Below are positions 39,101 to 52,425 of a stretch of DNA of 60,000 bases, one piece after another. The notes beneath the pieces were generated by a model. It had not been told where the DNA came from. It searched no databases and saw only the letters and a list, made by a program, of their open reading frames with translations. The first letter of the stretch is position 1, and the number at the start of each line of letters is the position of its first letter. The DNA lies in the NCBI GenBank assembly GCA_903813345.2, contig CAIIXF020000004.1:8453525-8513524 (forward strand), read 5' to 3'. The DNA comes from Owenia fusiformis (lineage: Eukaryota; Annelida; Polychaeta; Sabellida; Oweniidae). Made by a program: the position numbers and the translations under genes.

Positions 39101-42100
39101 AAGTTATTTCGTCTTTATTTTCGTATATTTGTCATCTTTATACCCCAGCTGTATATTGGATTTGATTGCTTTATGGTATGAAATCTGCTTTATGCTATAA
39201 AATCGGATCTATGAAGATTGATTCGGTCTTGTATGGCTGAAATGTAAACAGAAAAAGATCAAAGATTTTTACCTGGAAATAATCACAGGTGTGTTCAAAA
39301 TTTGTCATTTCTGGTCTGTTACTGGATGAATCACCAGTTTTATGAGTTGTTTCTATTTTTTTTTGATTTCAAAATGTATATTGTGAAGTATTTCAACCAT
39401 ATTTTGATGTAAGCATGAATAAAGAATATGTACATCATCGGTCTTTGTAAGACTTTTAGCATTTATGCAAATACGGTATGTTTACTCGAGTAACTTCATT
39501 GATTCCGTATGTACTGTGCTACAAGCACCTACACGCACCTAGAATTCATTTTTAATAAATTTTATAAATATTTCTAAGAATATTAATCATATTTAGGATG
39601 AAGCGTTGCTTGTCTGGATTTAGATATTTCAAAATTTCATTTCGGAGTTTGACACATGGTGGAATTTTCTCGCTGTAGCTAAAAATGGCTTCCGGTTCTG
39701 GACGTGAATTCAATATTTGAAATTATTCTCGCTTAAAGAAATCAAATATAACAATAGATTCAGACGGGGATGTGAGCTGATGTTCTTCAAATCTATACAT
39801 ACAGTCGAAATGTTGAGACATGCGCAGACCTCTATTTAGCGATATTTTCATTTCAAATATGGCGGCCAATCCGATGTCTGACGACCCTTACAAAGAATCT
39901 AGGCAGTGTGCATTTTTACTTCCTGTGAAATAACAAGTGGCATTTAGTAGTTGTTTTGTGTTTTATTATCATTCTGCATCGTAATTCTATGTGATGTGGT
40001 GTTGAAATGTCAGCAGAAATACATATCCATACGATAATCGAGTGAATCAGATAACAGATTTTTCGAAAACCCGTCTCGTGCTAAGCGTGTAAAAACTTGT
40101 ATTAACATGCTCAAAAGTGTCAATGTGCACATCAATGTCAAGCTAAATCAATGTTGTGTCGAAAACAGGTACCTGATCTACTCAAAACAGCTTGTCATTC
40201 ACGTATACACACTTAGCAAACACGGCGAAATGATCTGAATCTTGGAATTTCGTTCGAGAGCTAGTAATGTTTGCTCCGGTCTTCGTCATAAGTGTTTATC
40301 AGACTTCACGCATGCTCAGAAGAAAAACCATCAACCAATGACGTTTATAAATCAATTTTGCGCATGCGCCTTACAACGGTAAAGAAATTCGTATTTATAA
40401 ACGAACCAATTTGAGATAACCCGGTATCAGTCGGAGAAATCTGACGATCTACGAAACTCACTTCAAAAAATCAAATGCGGACTGACGGCGTATTCTACTA
40501 TGTTTGGATCTAAGATTTTCAGTATAGACAAAGTCTTTTATGATCTTTCGAATGAGGTAAGTCTCTAGTTCGAAAGACAATCGTATCAACTTGAACAAAA
40601 GTTGAGTTTTGACGAAAAATTTTAACATGCGCAGAAGTCCCAATTTCGTTATACCATATTGACTGCATAAAGGTATATTTCATATTATTATGCCATATTT
40701 ACTGTGCGTGTGACACAATGATTTACAATATTGATAATACTAAGGCAACTCAATCTTCCTCCTCAAAGCCGGAATATAGAGAAGGCTTTGGACCGAAGTA
40801 ACGGTACGTCATCGCAGGCTGAACTATCAAGCCGTCGACTTACTTGAAGTTCAGTTCAAAAACTTTTTTCCAAGGCTGACTCTGACTGGAGCAAACCAGT
40901 TAGAATAAAAATTACTGAGTACATATTCTAGTATGAGAATAAATAGGTTGGGATGTGGTTTGACAAGCGTGAATTTACTCACTTCGAGAGCAATGTTAGA
41001 TTTTGAAACTTATGGTTCTCAAACGGGGAAGTGAACAGCTGATTAATAGTGACCTTTGAAATTGAATTAAGTCGATCCGCGGCTTACTTTTGGTCTCTAA
41101 CTGTGTCTTACATCAGTATCATCAATCCGTGTAAGTATTGGAGCGCTGAAGTACTTCCTTTTCTATCAAGACTTGTAATTGTTAGTCGAGTGAATGTTTT
41201 TACTGCCAAATTCCAATATGGCGTTTTCTGCTTGGACATTTTCGTAAATCTCCGGAGGTTTTCCGAACCTAACTAATTCTCAAAATTCATTTCGTTTGTT
41301 GCGTATCTCGCTCCAATCATTCAGCTGTCCAAATGCTCCGTGGGAATCCAAATAGCTTTCGCAGGAAGTAAGCGTGAATCATTTCCAATTACCAGAATTA
41401 GTCCTACATCGCCATCTAGTACTGTAACCTCGGGACTGTAACAACCTTTGATAACAAGTTGTTACTATTGCACACTTGTAGTTGGTGGCATAAGCTGTTA
41501 AAGCTCAGTTGGTCGAGCATCAACGCTTTAACCCTCGGGGCGCCATTGGGTCATTAAAGTACATAGTCTCCCCCACTCTGTTTACTTGTAAAAGGCCTGA
41601 ATAACTCTGAATAACAAGTTGCTTTTATGTACAGCATGGCTACCCAAAGGGAGAAAGAAGAAGCATGCGTAATCTCCTAGAAGCATGAAATATAACTATA
41701 GCCAGATAGAACATGATATATACAAGCCATTGAAATTACCTCATATCCTGTGCCCTTGACTTAAAAAAAGCCAAATCTAATAGGGAGGCTTGCCAAATTT
41801 TCAAATTTTAATTGTGTTTATATGCCATATATCTAGTGCACTACAATGCCCTTTTAGGCCTGTAGCCAGGTGAGAGATTGTTTCTAAACTAACCTCTGAA
41901 GGAGTTGCAAGAATTAATAATTTAGCTGCCCTGGCCTTAATGCAAATGTCCTGTCCCAAATGGCTCAGTTCACAAATCGATTCAAACCAAACCATATTTT
42001 TAACCAATCAGCCAGCAAAACAAAACATCTCAGTAATGTTTTCATGTTGATAAATAGTTGTCATCATTATGTCAGAGGAAATAGCCACACATAGAAAATG

Positions 42101-43114
42101 GTTTTGGTGGATCTCCACTTTCTGGGCCTGTTGTTGAAGTATTTTATAAATCATCATCACAAAGGCAGTTATTTTTTATAAATGTATTGTTAGAAATGAA
42201 ACAGATGTTCATAATGTTCTCTGACTTTCATATTAGCTGCCATAGTACATTATAGCTAGCTGCATATCACATTTAAAAAAATGTAACTTTCAGGCTACCT
42301 TTATTATTGCTCATAAGTTTAATCCGTATCAATACTATTGTAATCACAATACCCTTCCCCCACACTGTAGCCTGTATCTTTTAAAGGGATACAGGCAACA
42401 GCGAAGTTGAAAATGGAGGACATTTTTGAAGGTATCTATACTAGATATACATATATTTCATGACTAATGCATTATATAGATTCACCGAGTAGTTTGCAAT
42501 GTACAAAGATAGAGAATACCCGCTCCATTTGCAACGTCACTTAAACCTTATCCCTTTTAAAGAATTACAGGGTGCAGTATGGGGTATGGTAGTGTATAAT
42601 GGGGAAATAATGAAACTCTATAAGATATAAAATAAGGTGGTAGTCAGTTGTAGTTCAATAAATTAATGTATATAAAGTAATAAAGTACTTCAGTATCCAG
42701 TATTTGAAAGTATTTTAAGCAGTTAATATCAAGTACAATATCATGGTCAATATTATCAGTGTTAATTTATTTGATATCACTTAATTAAATGCGCAAACAA
42801 GCAAAAACTTCAACAGAAATGTCTGATCCTTGGTCCAAGTTGACATCATTTTGAAGGATGCGAAGGATAGTCTACCTGTGTAATAAACAATGGTGCAAAC
42901 TGCCAGAGGGCGAACCATTCATTTCCCATGTGGACATGTACAGGGCACATTAACTTAAATTATTGTTGCAAATGTTCTGTGTACAATATTTCATTTAGTA
43001 ATGATTATTGTGCCTGTTAACTACCACAAAAATATTTTGTTTGGTCAACATTTTTAGTTATGAAGCAATTTAATTCTGCTGTTTAACAGGGTACCAATGT
43101 TTCCAAGATGTCTA

Positions 43115-43283
43115 CAGTGATGTCCCCAGCATTAAAGCAAGTAGGTGCAGCACCCACTTGAGATTTTGATAATAGGCTTGCACCCACCTGAAAATCCATT
43201 TGCACTCCCTTGAAAATGAGAAAAATCATGAAAAAATTGGCAATTTTGGTCTGCATTGTGAAAATGAGAATTTTCCACTAATT
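43115..43283. mobile_element. TCTCCCCAGCATTAAAGC family MITE, copy 3 (3' truncated)
   Basis: Begins CAGTGATGTCCCCAGC after TA and keeps the CACCCACTTGAGA interior, but the right inverted end is missing. Confidence 0.6.
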
Positions 43284-44000
43284 TCCCCTTTCAGGATATG
43301 TATTAGTGTTCAAGTCATATTAATTAATTTTTTTATTACGTAATCAAGTCACACAAATTAATTCTAATTAATAGTTACATATAGTTACATATATAGCTAA
43401 ATAAGGATGAAGAACCTATAATTAGGTTTTAATAATCAACTAGTGAACATGTTGATTATTTTTTTGATATTAGGATGTCTTTTTTCCATTTTCACACCTT
43501 CGTCTGTCATAACTTATTTTCATCTTATCTTCCCGTATTTCTTCACATCTTCACTAAGTACGAATCAGCTATGCTTTTTGAATAAATAATTACCGTACCT
43601 ATCTTACATGTATACTGCATGTCTCAAATTGTATCAAGATTCTGAATAGTTTAATTTTACTACTTCTTTAACAGAGTAAAACCTGTATATAGTGAACACA
43701 TGTAGCCACAAAAGAGTGTTCATTGTTGTTAGGTGTTCACTACAGAGAATGGATTTTATAGAGTCAATTTAATGTGTCATGAAGTCATCTATCAATTGCT
43801 CTATCAAGAAAAAATGAAATGACTGGCAATTTAGTCAATAGACATTTTAGTTAGGCAATTTAGTCAACACACAATATACACTTTGGTTAAAAAACAACAT
43901 TAAGGCATTTTAGTTATTATTTACATTAAATAAATCATGATGGTCAAATAAAAAATAAAAAATCTGCTGTTTATGTCATTTATCAATAATATTATAGGAT

Positions 44001-44196
44001 GGTAATCTTTGCCAGATTGACCAGGTCCTACCTTAATGCATATATTCAAGATAATCTTTGCCAGATTGACCAGGTCCTACCTTAATGCATATATTCAAGA
44101 TAATCGTTGCCAGATTGACCAGGTCCTACCTTAATGCATATATGTAAGATAATCTTTGCCAGATTGACCAGGTTCTACCTTAATGCATATATTCAA
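44001..44196 (+). repeat. 49-bp tandem repeat, four units
   Basis: Four nearly identical units containing CTTTGCCAGATTGACCAGGT and CCTACCTTAATGCATATA with no spacers, so not a CRISPR-like array. Confidence 0.9.
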
Positions 44197-45376
44197 GAGA
44201 GTGAGCGGAACCAGACAACCGCTGATTACAATCTGACATTGATGGGAAAACAATTGTAAAACTACTTCATACAGTTTATTTTTAAAATTCAAAAGGGCAA
44301 TAAACAGCTTGTGATATAAATTGGTATTTCATGTTGTTATGCCATTTATACTTAACTTCACAATCTAACCCAGATAATTCTTTTAAAATTGTTTGGCGCA
44401 CAATTTTTTATTCAAAAATGTTTCATTCATGTACATGTAATGTCATAGTGCTACATTGAGTCCTCTCTAGAATGTATTTTTTACATGGTGATTTTGATTA
44501 AAATAACAACTTAGCCAAGAGAGTTCTAAAAATATATTGGATTTTTACATAGTTGTTGTCATAGTTGTTCATTTATGATTTCATGATCATTAAAAGATTA
44601 AAGGTTATAATCCAACAATAGTACAAGACACCTGTGTATAATTCTTAGCTTACGTATTTTCTAAATTGAAATTTGAACACTCTGAAATGTTTTAATTGTT
44701 CCAATAAGTTAGCATTCTGTTGAATGACATGTTAAATCTTAAAAGTAGACCATATAAAGGTGTTTGCATTTTCAGGTGTTTATATTAGAGAGGTGTTTAC
44801 AGATTCTACTGTATGGTTAATGTGATTTCAATTATAGCCTTAGTAATGGTACCATATAGATAAATCATATCACTAATGTTTGTAAAATGTTTGCAGAAGT
44901 CATTGAAAGTCATTGAACAATGATTGATTTGCTTATAGTTGTGTTAGAGCATGCTATTTTTGTATCAGTCTGACATTAAAAAACAGCACCTTTAGGCCAG
45001 ATAAGTAAAAATTAAAAAATGTTTGGTTTTTGCGACCATTAATTAAGTTAACCCTTTTCAGTATGACCTGACAAATTTGTAATTTTGCAATTATCTAACA
45101 AGGCATGCCTTTATTTTGTCAGTACATGTATGTTGTCACCCTTTTTTCAACATTTGTATGTACACTCATTTAAGCTTTCATTTGGTGTAAAATACATGTT
45201 ATAGATATATGAAGTGATATTCTTAAATCAATTATAAAATATCATTCCTTGGCAAAGAATTCAGTCAGAAAAGGGTTAAAACGTTGAAGAAAAACACCAT
45301 TTTTCATCTAGAGTTTTTGAAATGTTTAAGATACAAATAATAAGTTGAATTGAGCTTGTTTACTATACTTAAAGTA

Positions 45377-45581
45377 CAGTGTTCTCCCCAGCATTAAAGC
45401 AAGTGGGCGTATCACCCACCTGAGATTTTGAAAACAGACTTGCACCCACCTGAAAATCCATTTGCACACACTTAAAAATGAGAAAAACCATGATACATTG
45501 GCAAATTTTCAAAATTTTGGTCTGAATTGTGAAAATGAGAATTTTGCACCCTTTTGAGAAAAAATCCTGGGGAGATCACTG
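45377..45581. mobile_element. TCTCCCCAGCATTAAAGC family MITE, copy 4 (complete)
   Basis: CAGTGTTCTCCCCAG and CTGGGGAGATCACTG bound 205 bp, with TA on both sides. Best-preserved copy of the family in the window. Confidence 0.7.
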
Positions 45582-47404
45582 TAGTATAACCTTTTCATAA
45601 AAAAAACATGTTTAGTATGCAAACTTTTTTTATTTACCCGAATCATTGAGATAAATAGTATAAGCAAAACAAATATGCAATGAATGGAATATGTCTAATA
45701 TCTCTGATATTGTGTTTGTTTATTGTGGTATTAACACTAGGAAGTGTAGGTGATAGATTGCATCCGCTACTTAAATTACTCTCTTTTTTGCGCGAATTTC
45801 ATGTTTTTCTCTTTAAAATTTGAATGAACATCCAAATTTTTGAGTATTTTACACAATTTAGGTTGTCAACTACATGCCTGTTTATTTTATATCTTGATTA
45901 TTCCACCCTATTCCACTCTATTTTGCATTTTAAAGTGACCACCAGACCATTTTTCTCAAAGTGCGGAGCTTATTGAAAACCATGTTCATGACCTTTCAAA
46001 AAAAAGATCATGTATAATAATTTCTGTTCTTCATAAAAAAGTGGTGTCATATATGACCATTAATTGAATTGTAGGATAATCTCGGCTCTGTATTCCAATT
46101 GCGAATCATTCCTTGGCAATTTTACCTTACATGCACAGTATATATTACAAAGAAAATATAAATAAGCAGATGTCCAATGAGGGCATACCAGATTAATAAT
46201 TTCCCATATAAATCATATTCCTGTATTGACAGGTAACATGTTGGTCATCATTTAAAAACACAGACTATAAAGTACTCCATTTTATTAAGAATCTAAAATG
46301 TGATTTCATGTCTGTATTGTTCTGCTGGTGACATATTGTTATAGTGTTCTACTTTGTGGATGGTGTTTGGCATTCGGTGTTTGGTGCTCGGCATCTGTAA
46401 CAAATGGCATGTGGTAACATTTTAGTTTATCATTTTTCTTCAAATGTAACCCTGGCCTACATGCTCTGAATACATGTATACTCAAAAAGATGTCAAAATA
46501 GAAATATTTGAAATACTCAGATTAGGAATGTCGTTTTCCATATAAAATAATAATATGACCTCGTTTTTACTACAAAACATGACCCTTTAAATATTTACAT
46601 GATTTTAGGACTATTGTCATAGCAAAATTTAATATGTGGGACCATTGCCACTAGATGTTTGAAAGGTTCCTTGCTAGTGTAAAAGGTCTTGTTCCTTGTA
46701 CACATACATGTGGTTTATTTTAGCACTATTTACAATATCCCCTGTTGTTTAGAGAATTTTAAGTGTTGACATACACGCACTTTCAATGATGAGTTGAAAT
46801 TGGTCAATAAAAAAAAAGCTGGCTACAGGCCTGCTATATTCTGATTTTTCACTCCGAAGCAGGAGATATTTCCAGCCAATGAGGCAATTAGTCAATCATA
46901 CTCAAGACTTACTTTTCATATGTCATCATAAATTAACCTATCTAATTAATGTTTTGATTTTGTTTATTATTTAAAGGAGGGAAATTCATGAAATGCAACC
47001 AACTTAAACCTGAGTCTTTTAAACCACAAATATGAATCATTTAAAACATTCTTGTCTCAGTTGAATGCCTTTTTGCTTGTTTTGCGTGAAAAATATCAAG
47101 TTTATTTTGCATATGTTTGAATCATTCAGGTATGATGATAACAGATTTGTTTTTCAATGTAAGTTTTATTTCCGATTTATTATCTCATAGTTCAGAATGG
47201 AATGGACACACCTATGGTTTTTAATAAGATGAATCAGTTATAGTGAGTTGGTTTAAATTGGACCATTTCTATCATAGAGATTTAGAGTAGAATATGTAAG
47301 CCAAGGACCAAAGAAGGTGAAGGTGAGACTCTTACTTTTTGAAAAGTATATAGAATACAAAATTGTCTTGATAGAAAGCATGTTTTATTTAAACAATTGG
47401 AATA

Positions 47405-47955
47405 AGTGTTTACTCGAGATAAGTGTTTAGTTGGGATAAGTGTTCACTAGGGGTAAGTATTCTATAGGGATAGATGTTCACTTGGGATAAATGTTCACTT
47501 GGGATAAGTGTTCACTTGGGATAAGTGTTCACTTGGGATAAGTGTTCTCTTGGGATAAGTGTTCACTAGGGATAAGTGTTCTCTTGGGATAAGTGTTCCA
47601 TAGAGATAAGCGTTCTCTAGGGATACGTGTTCTATAGGGATGGGATAAGTGTCCACTAGGGATAAGTGTTCACTTGGGATAAGTGTCCACTAGGGATAAG
47701 TGTTCTCTTGGGATAAGTGTTCCATAGAGATAAGCGTTCTCTAGGGATACGTGTTCTATAGGGATGGGATAAGTGTCCACTAGGGATAAGTGTTCACTTG
47801 GGATAAGTGTCCACTAGGGATAAGTGTTCTCTTGGGATAAGTGTTCCATAGAGATAAGCGTTCTCTAGGGATACGTGTTCTATAGGGATGGGATAAGTGT
47901 CCACTAGGGATAAGTGTTCACTTGGGATAAGTGCTCACTAGGGATAAGTGTTTAT
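47405..47955 (+). repeat. GGGATAAGTGTTCACTT minisatellite with higher-order repeat
   Basis: About thirty units of roughly 17-18 bp around GGGATAAGTGTTC. From 47641 a seven-unit block of 124 bp is repeated (starts at 47641, 47765 and 47889), each marked by the unusual junction GGGATGGGATAAGTG. Confidence 0.9.
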
Positions 47956-50899
47956 TAGAAACAGCTTTTTCTGCTTTTTCATCACAAATTGAATAAAGAG
48001 GGCAAATATCTTATATATATTTTCTAACTTTATTTTTTACCTTACATTGGATACAAAGGACATGTACAGTACAGTGCAGTTGCAAAGGACTTCATTTATG
48101 CTTAAATTCAAATAAAATATTATACCCTGCCTTACTGCAGGGATGCAGTTGCCAACAGATGGAATGTTTACTACTGGCTAGACATTGATATCCTGCTTTG
48201 AATCTAAAAAATTGGGACAAATTAGTCTGCAAACAAGGTAAATATTCATTACATAAAAAGGTCATGATGGTCACAAAGTCCAAAACTGAGTAGAAGAGAG
48301 GAATCAGCAAGGAATGTTTAGGAAGCATGCATGTGTTGAGTTGAAACTCAAAGTATAGAAATTCTAGAAAATTTTAGAGAGAATTAAAGTATGATATATT
48401 GGATGAACTGACATTTTGGTAGAGGTTATTGTGTCACTGTAGTTTATGTTTTGATTTTTATCCAAAATTTAGTTTGATGATCCCATCAAAATAAAAATAT
48501 GAGATCAGGTACAAAAAACATATTGCACTTTGCGTTTTATTCATATGTGAAGGTCAACCACAGAATTGATGTACTTTAATTTACCGGTGTTTATTAAGTT
48601 CCTCGTTCGAGTCCTTCAATTTCTATAGTTCTCTCCAGAATTTGACTGAACTGCTTGATTTTCTTGCATTTCCATACAATTTAGAGTGTTGACTACATGC
48701 ATGCCTCTTTCGTTCCTTGCTAATTCCACTCTTTTTCACTCTATTTTCCATTTTAAAACATGGCCACTGAGAGAATCATGTCTTGGTAATGTATCTATTT
48801 TGCGCTCTTCACAAACCAAAAAACAAGATAACGAATGTCTTAGGTGTCATTATATGATAGTTCATCGCCTCTGCTAATTATGATTTAAGATAAAGGTTGT
48901 ACCATTGAAATCTTAGGACTTTCTCTAATTTTATTAATTTTTGGGGAACGAACTGGACCAAAAACCATCTCTGTTGCAGAAAATAAGAACACAAAGAGTT
49001 ATTATCGTACATGTACTTGTAAATTAGTGTTAAATCATCTAACAAGAAAAATTACCTATTGCATGAAACTGTCAAGTGAAATAAGGATACAATGAAGTCT
49101 CACAAAACAAAACACGTGCTATGTAAATAATTGTGTTGAATAATATGGAAATAAATAACAATAACCTAAAAAAAGTGCTATTTTAATGTAACCCAAACCC
49201 AAAGTGTCTTCCTTTCACTATAAATGGAAATTATACAGGCTCTTAGATAATTCAAGCCCTTAAATTACCCAGCCCCTAAAATGATTCAATCCCAGAAATT
49301 GACATGAAGACCAGGCTCTGCAATTGTTCGGCTTCTGAAAAACGTACATGTACATGTATATGTCCAAGAAATGTAATGTTTGGCCCTCAAAAGGTCACAT
49401 CGGAATTGTGACAAAATAAATGTATGTACCAAAATTCCTTTGTTATTAAACAATGATTTATTCAGGGATTTATCACATTTAATTATACAACTTGTTTTTA
49501 CTTCAGTCTATTTCAATTTATTTGATGTGTAAAATATTTAAACAAACAACAGGTTAATCACAACAACAGTTGCTAAAAATTGCTAAGTTTAAAATTGTAA
49601 AATTGGCACTGAATAATGCTCTCTGCATGACGTTAACATGCAGTTCTGCTGTGAGCAATAACCAGAAGTATTTTTAAACATATGTATTTTATTTAGAGAA
49701 AATCATTTTAATGTAATCTTGATTTATTCGCATAATGTAACACATTTATTTGCACAACATGGGGCAATAATAGCCAAGTGTTTATATTGTTTACCTTTTA
49801 GATTTATAAGAAGTACAAGCTGTCAAGATTGAAAACATTTTTTATAAAATAAGTAGGTACATTTTGTTTGTTGAAAGCATACATTTTACAAAAGTTTGTG
49901 AAATATGCCTTATTGCAGATTTTATGCCTTTTCACAAATATTTCATTGGTGTCGTATTTTGAAATGAAAATAATATAGAAAAAAGTTCAATTGGAAAGGA
50001 ATATTGTAAACAGTCAAGGAGTCAAGGCTGTGATATCTCACGATGAAGAAATTCAGGTAATTCATTTTTTAAATGAAACAGTGATACCCAATATGATAAT
50101 CTTCTCAACGACTGGTTGTATTTGTGAAAAAGATTTCAGAAAGGAAGTTGAAGTAAAAAATAATATGGTATTGAACTTCTCTTTAAATGCATTTTATGTG
50201 TTGAACCATAAATCTATAGACTTAAAGCATTTTTTGTCATGTCCTTCACAAAGCAACATTCGATATATGACATATTAATGGTTTTACTGTCACGCATATG
50301 GAGACATATTTTCACGTATCATTTTAGAGGATACTGTCAGCTCTTATCTTAGTGTTGCTATGTGATGCCAAGTTAAAATGTATCCCATTGTCTACTGATG
50401 GAGAGACCTTCAGTATGATACCTCTCCCTCCCTTGTTATTTACCTGCTTAAATGGGTAAGGCCCCTGGCCCCATCCCCTCCGTTTTATTCTTTTCCTCCC
50501 ATTTTATTTGCAATCACGTCGCATCTACTTATCACTCAGATTCTGCATTCCTTATCATCATTAATCTCAGGAAGTTCATTTCAAGCATCATGAGGTTCAT
50601 GAATTTTATTAATTCATTGGTACTTTGCTCTACTGATTTTATGAATGCTTTATTAGTGCTACTTACATTATTTTTTAAAAGTAGAATGTTTTCATAAATC
50701 TTCAAAACCTTTTCAAACTCAAATTCAGTGCTGCTATGCTGAATATAATTAAAGAACAAGTATGTTATATATAAGGATTATTTTTTATTTTTCTTTCAAG
50801 AATGTATAATTAACTAATAATACACAAAAAATGATTTGTGATTTACTTGATATTTTATTGTATATACGTGTTGTACATTGCTTGAAAATATAGAGTTAT

Positions 50900-51177
50900 T
50901 TAGTCTTTGGCGCAGAATGCATCTGCCTTTAACTTCGTTAAGGTGGTAATACCTCTGTTGTTCCAGCATGATTTTCTCGGCATTTGCATAGGAATTTGAA
51001 CAGTACCATCCGATACCCAGCCATATTTACAGACTTGTAGTCCAAGGTCATACGCAGCTTGTAGTTGGTCAGGTGTGGCCAGACGATGTCCTTTACTCTC
51101 GCATAGTGCCTTCGCTTCGGTGAAGCTTAACATGTATTTACCAGCATCACTTTGTATATGGTACACATTGCTACGAT
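50900..51177 (-). CDS. Link protein exon 2 (Link module)
   Basis: Acceptor TTTTAG on the minus strand, then RSNVYHIQSDAGKYMLSF and the Link core, stop TAA at 50902-50900. The frame agrees with exon 1 (phase 1). Confidence 0.87.
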
Positions 51178-51771
51178 CTAAAAGTGAAATTGATATTTTT
51201 TCTATTTGTTAAAAGGTGCTATAGGGAGGGAGGGGGGTCTTTTTAGATGAAGTCCAAGGATATCAAACTTCTGAAAACAAAAGTTAAAAGGTTCATACAG
51301 TATATGAATTGATACCAAACTTTTCTCAAATACAGGGTGACTCAAAAACTGAACCCAAGAAATCATTAATTTCATCAAAATATCTAAGTCTTTGTTGACA
51401 CTTTCTTACGATGGCATGATATCAACAAACAAACAAACAAACAAACAAACAAACAAACTCACTAACACCTAAGACCTTAACAATGTAACAAATATATACT
51501 TACATTTTTTTCTCTCACAAGCACAATCCATCAATACCCTATTATCTGCATCAATTTCTCTTCTTATTGTTTTCATAAATTTTCTATTATTTTGTGTCAG
51601 TTTGATTATTTCATTCAGGCCTGTTTCCAATTGTGTTTTCAATTCATTTAACTTTGCACCATTCTGAGAAATGGCGTAGCTCAGATCCTCCATTGATGTG
51701 ACGTCATCACCTCCCTTAATAGAAGTGAAAATCCCAAATATGAAAACTATCATGAGTTCTTTAAATGCCAT
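50900..51771 (-). CDS. Secreted Link-domain protein, two exons
   Basis: Minus-strand join of 51771-51504 and 51177-50900 gives 181 residues. A signal peptide (about 1-19, MAFKELMIVFIFGIFTSIKG) is followed by a helical, probably coiled-coil region (about 27-82), a short Cys pair (DCACE), and a Link (hyaluronan-binding) module from about 93 to the end. The Link module shows CESKGHRLATPDQLQAAYDL, CKYGW-SDGTVQIP and four cysteines (C115, C139, C160, C178), the usual two-disulphide Link pattern. The intron splits a Tyr codon (T|AT) with donor GTAAGT. Link modules usually bind hyaluronan or related glycans outside the cell; a coiled coil would allow oligomers. The module ends at the C-terminus soon after the fourth Cys. 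A role in matrix or immunity is inference. Confidence 0.85.
51333..51400. repeat. Solo mariner-like end in the Link gene intron
   Basis: TA followed by CAGGGTGACTCAAAAACTG resembles the CAGGGTG ends of the MITEs at 28260, 30201 and 36967, but no inverted partner is seen within the intron. Confidence 0.4.
51426..51458. repeat. (CAAA)n microsatellite
   Basis: Eight uninterrupted CAAA units within the Link gene intron. Confidence 0.9.
51504..51771 (-). CDS. Link protein exon 1 (signal peptide and coiled coil)
   Basis: ATG at 51771. 89 codons plus one base, ending AAAAAAAT before GTAAGT. A TATATAAATA-like string on the minus strand lies roughly 105 bp upstream (near 51880). Confidence 0.82.
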
Positions 51772-51935
51772 CTTCCTTGTACTGGTGATATTATTTCAAT
51801 GAATTGAAAAAATGATTTTAAATTCATATACAGTTGTTCAGGGATTGATTTTGATTGAAAATGATTGATTTTTTATTTATATATAATCAAATGAGACTAG
51901 ATGGATGGATAAATATTAAATACAGTTAAGATTAA

Positions 51936-52425
51936 AGCTGGACTACGCTCCAAAACGCAATATGTTGACATATATTGTTTTTACATTTTCAAGCTCTTAT
52001 ATAAAGTTTATGTAAATAAAAATTGTTTTTTTCTGCGTAATATCAAAGAACAATCATTTAGTTAAAAAAATAAAAAGGCTAGTGCGGGATTCGAACCCGG
52101 GCCTCCCGCGTGCTCAGCGAGGATTCTACCCGCTACACCAACGTATTATTATGAAAGGAGGAAGTAATTAAACGCTACTTATTTTGAATGCTATGATTCG
52201 GAAGTGACGTCACGTTCTTCATTTAGAAACCTTGCCAAAATCATATCGCCGGCACCGATCGAAGCAAATTCAATGAAAAATCTTTGAAATGACACATTTA
52301 TCGTAAGTATTTCTACACAAGATTTGCCCCATTTGTTCATCATTCTATAATCTTTCATTAAGCTCAAAATGATAAAGTTCACCCCCGAAACAACCCAAGA
52401 TTGCATTTCGGAGCGTAGTCCAGCT
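51936..52425 (-). mobile_element. TTAA-flanked tRNA-bearing MITE, copy 3 (complete)
   Basis: AGCTGGACTACGCTCCAAAA and, at the other end read inward, AGCTGGACTACGCTCCGAAA are inverted repeats with TTAA on both outer sides (51932-51935 and 52426-52429). 490 bp. It lies 165 bp upstream of the Link gene start codon, with the tRNA-like module on the minus strand. Confidence 0.85.
52078..52147 (-). pseudogene. tRNA-Gly-like sequence in MITE copy 3
   Basis: The best preserved of the three. On the minus strand: TTGGTGTAGCGGGTAGAATC, then CTCGC-loop-GCGGGAG, then GGCCCGGGTTCGAATCCC. The anticodon-loop reading is AGC while the body resembles tRNA-Gly. The acceptor stem pairs poorly. Confidence 0.65.

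Larger units (their letters stand above)
39101..50880. other. Long non-coding stretch
   Basis: About 11.8 kb without a recognisable exon. Holds two MITEs (43115, 45377), a 49-bp tandem array (44001) and an 18-bp higher-order minisatellite (47405). A tRNA-like A box (AGCTCAGTTGGTCGAGCA, near 41502) lacks a good B box. It may be one long intron of an unseen plus-strand gene. Confidence 0.55.

Noticed and set aside
41490-41565. tRNA-like sequence around AGCTCAGTTGGTCGAGCA
   Set aside because: Good A box but the second half lacks a B box and stem pairing; at most an old SINE remnant.
44001-44196. CRISPR-like repeat
   Set aside because: Units are contiguous with no unique spacers, and the genome is eukaryotic; it is a plain tandem repeat.
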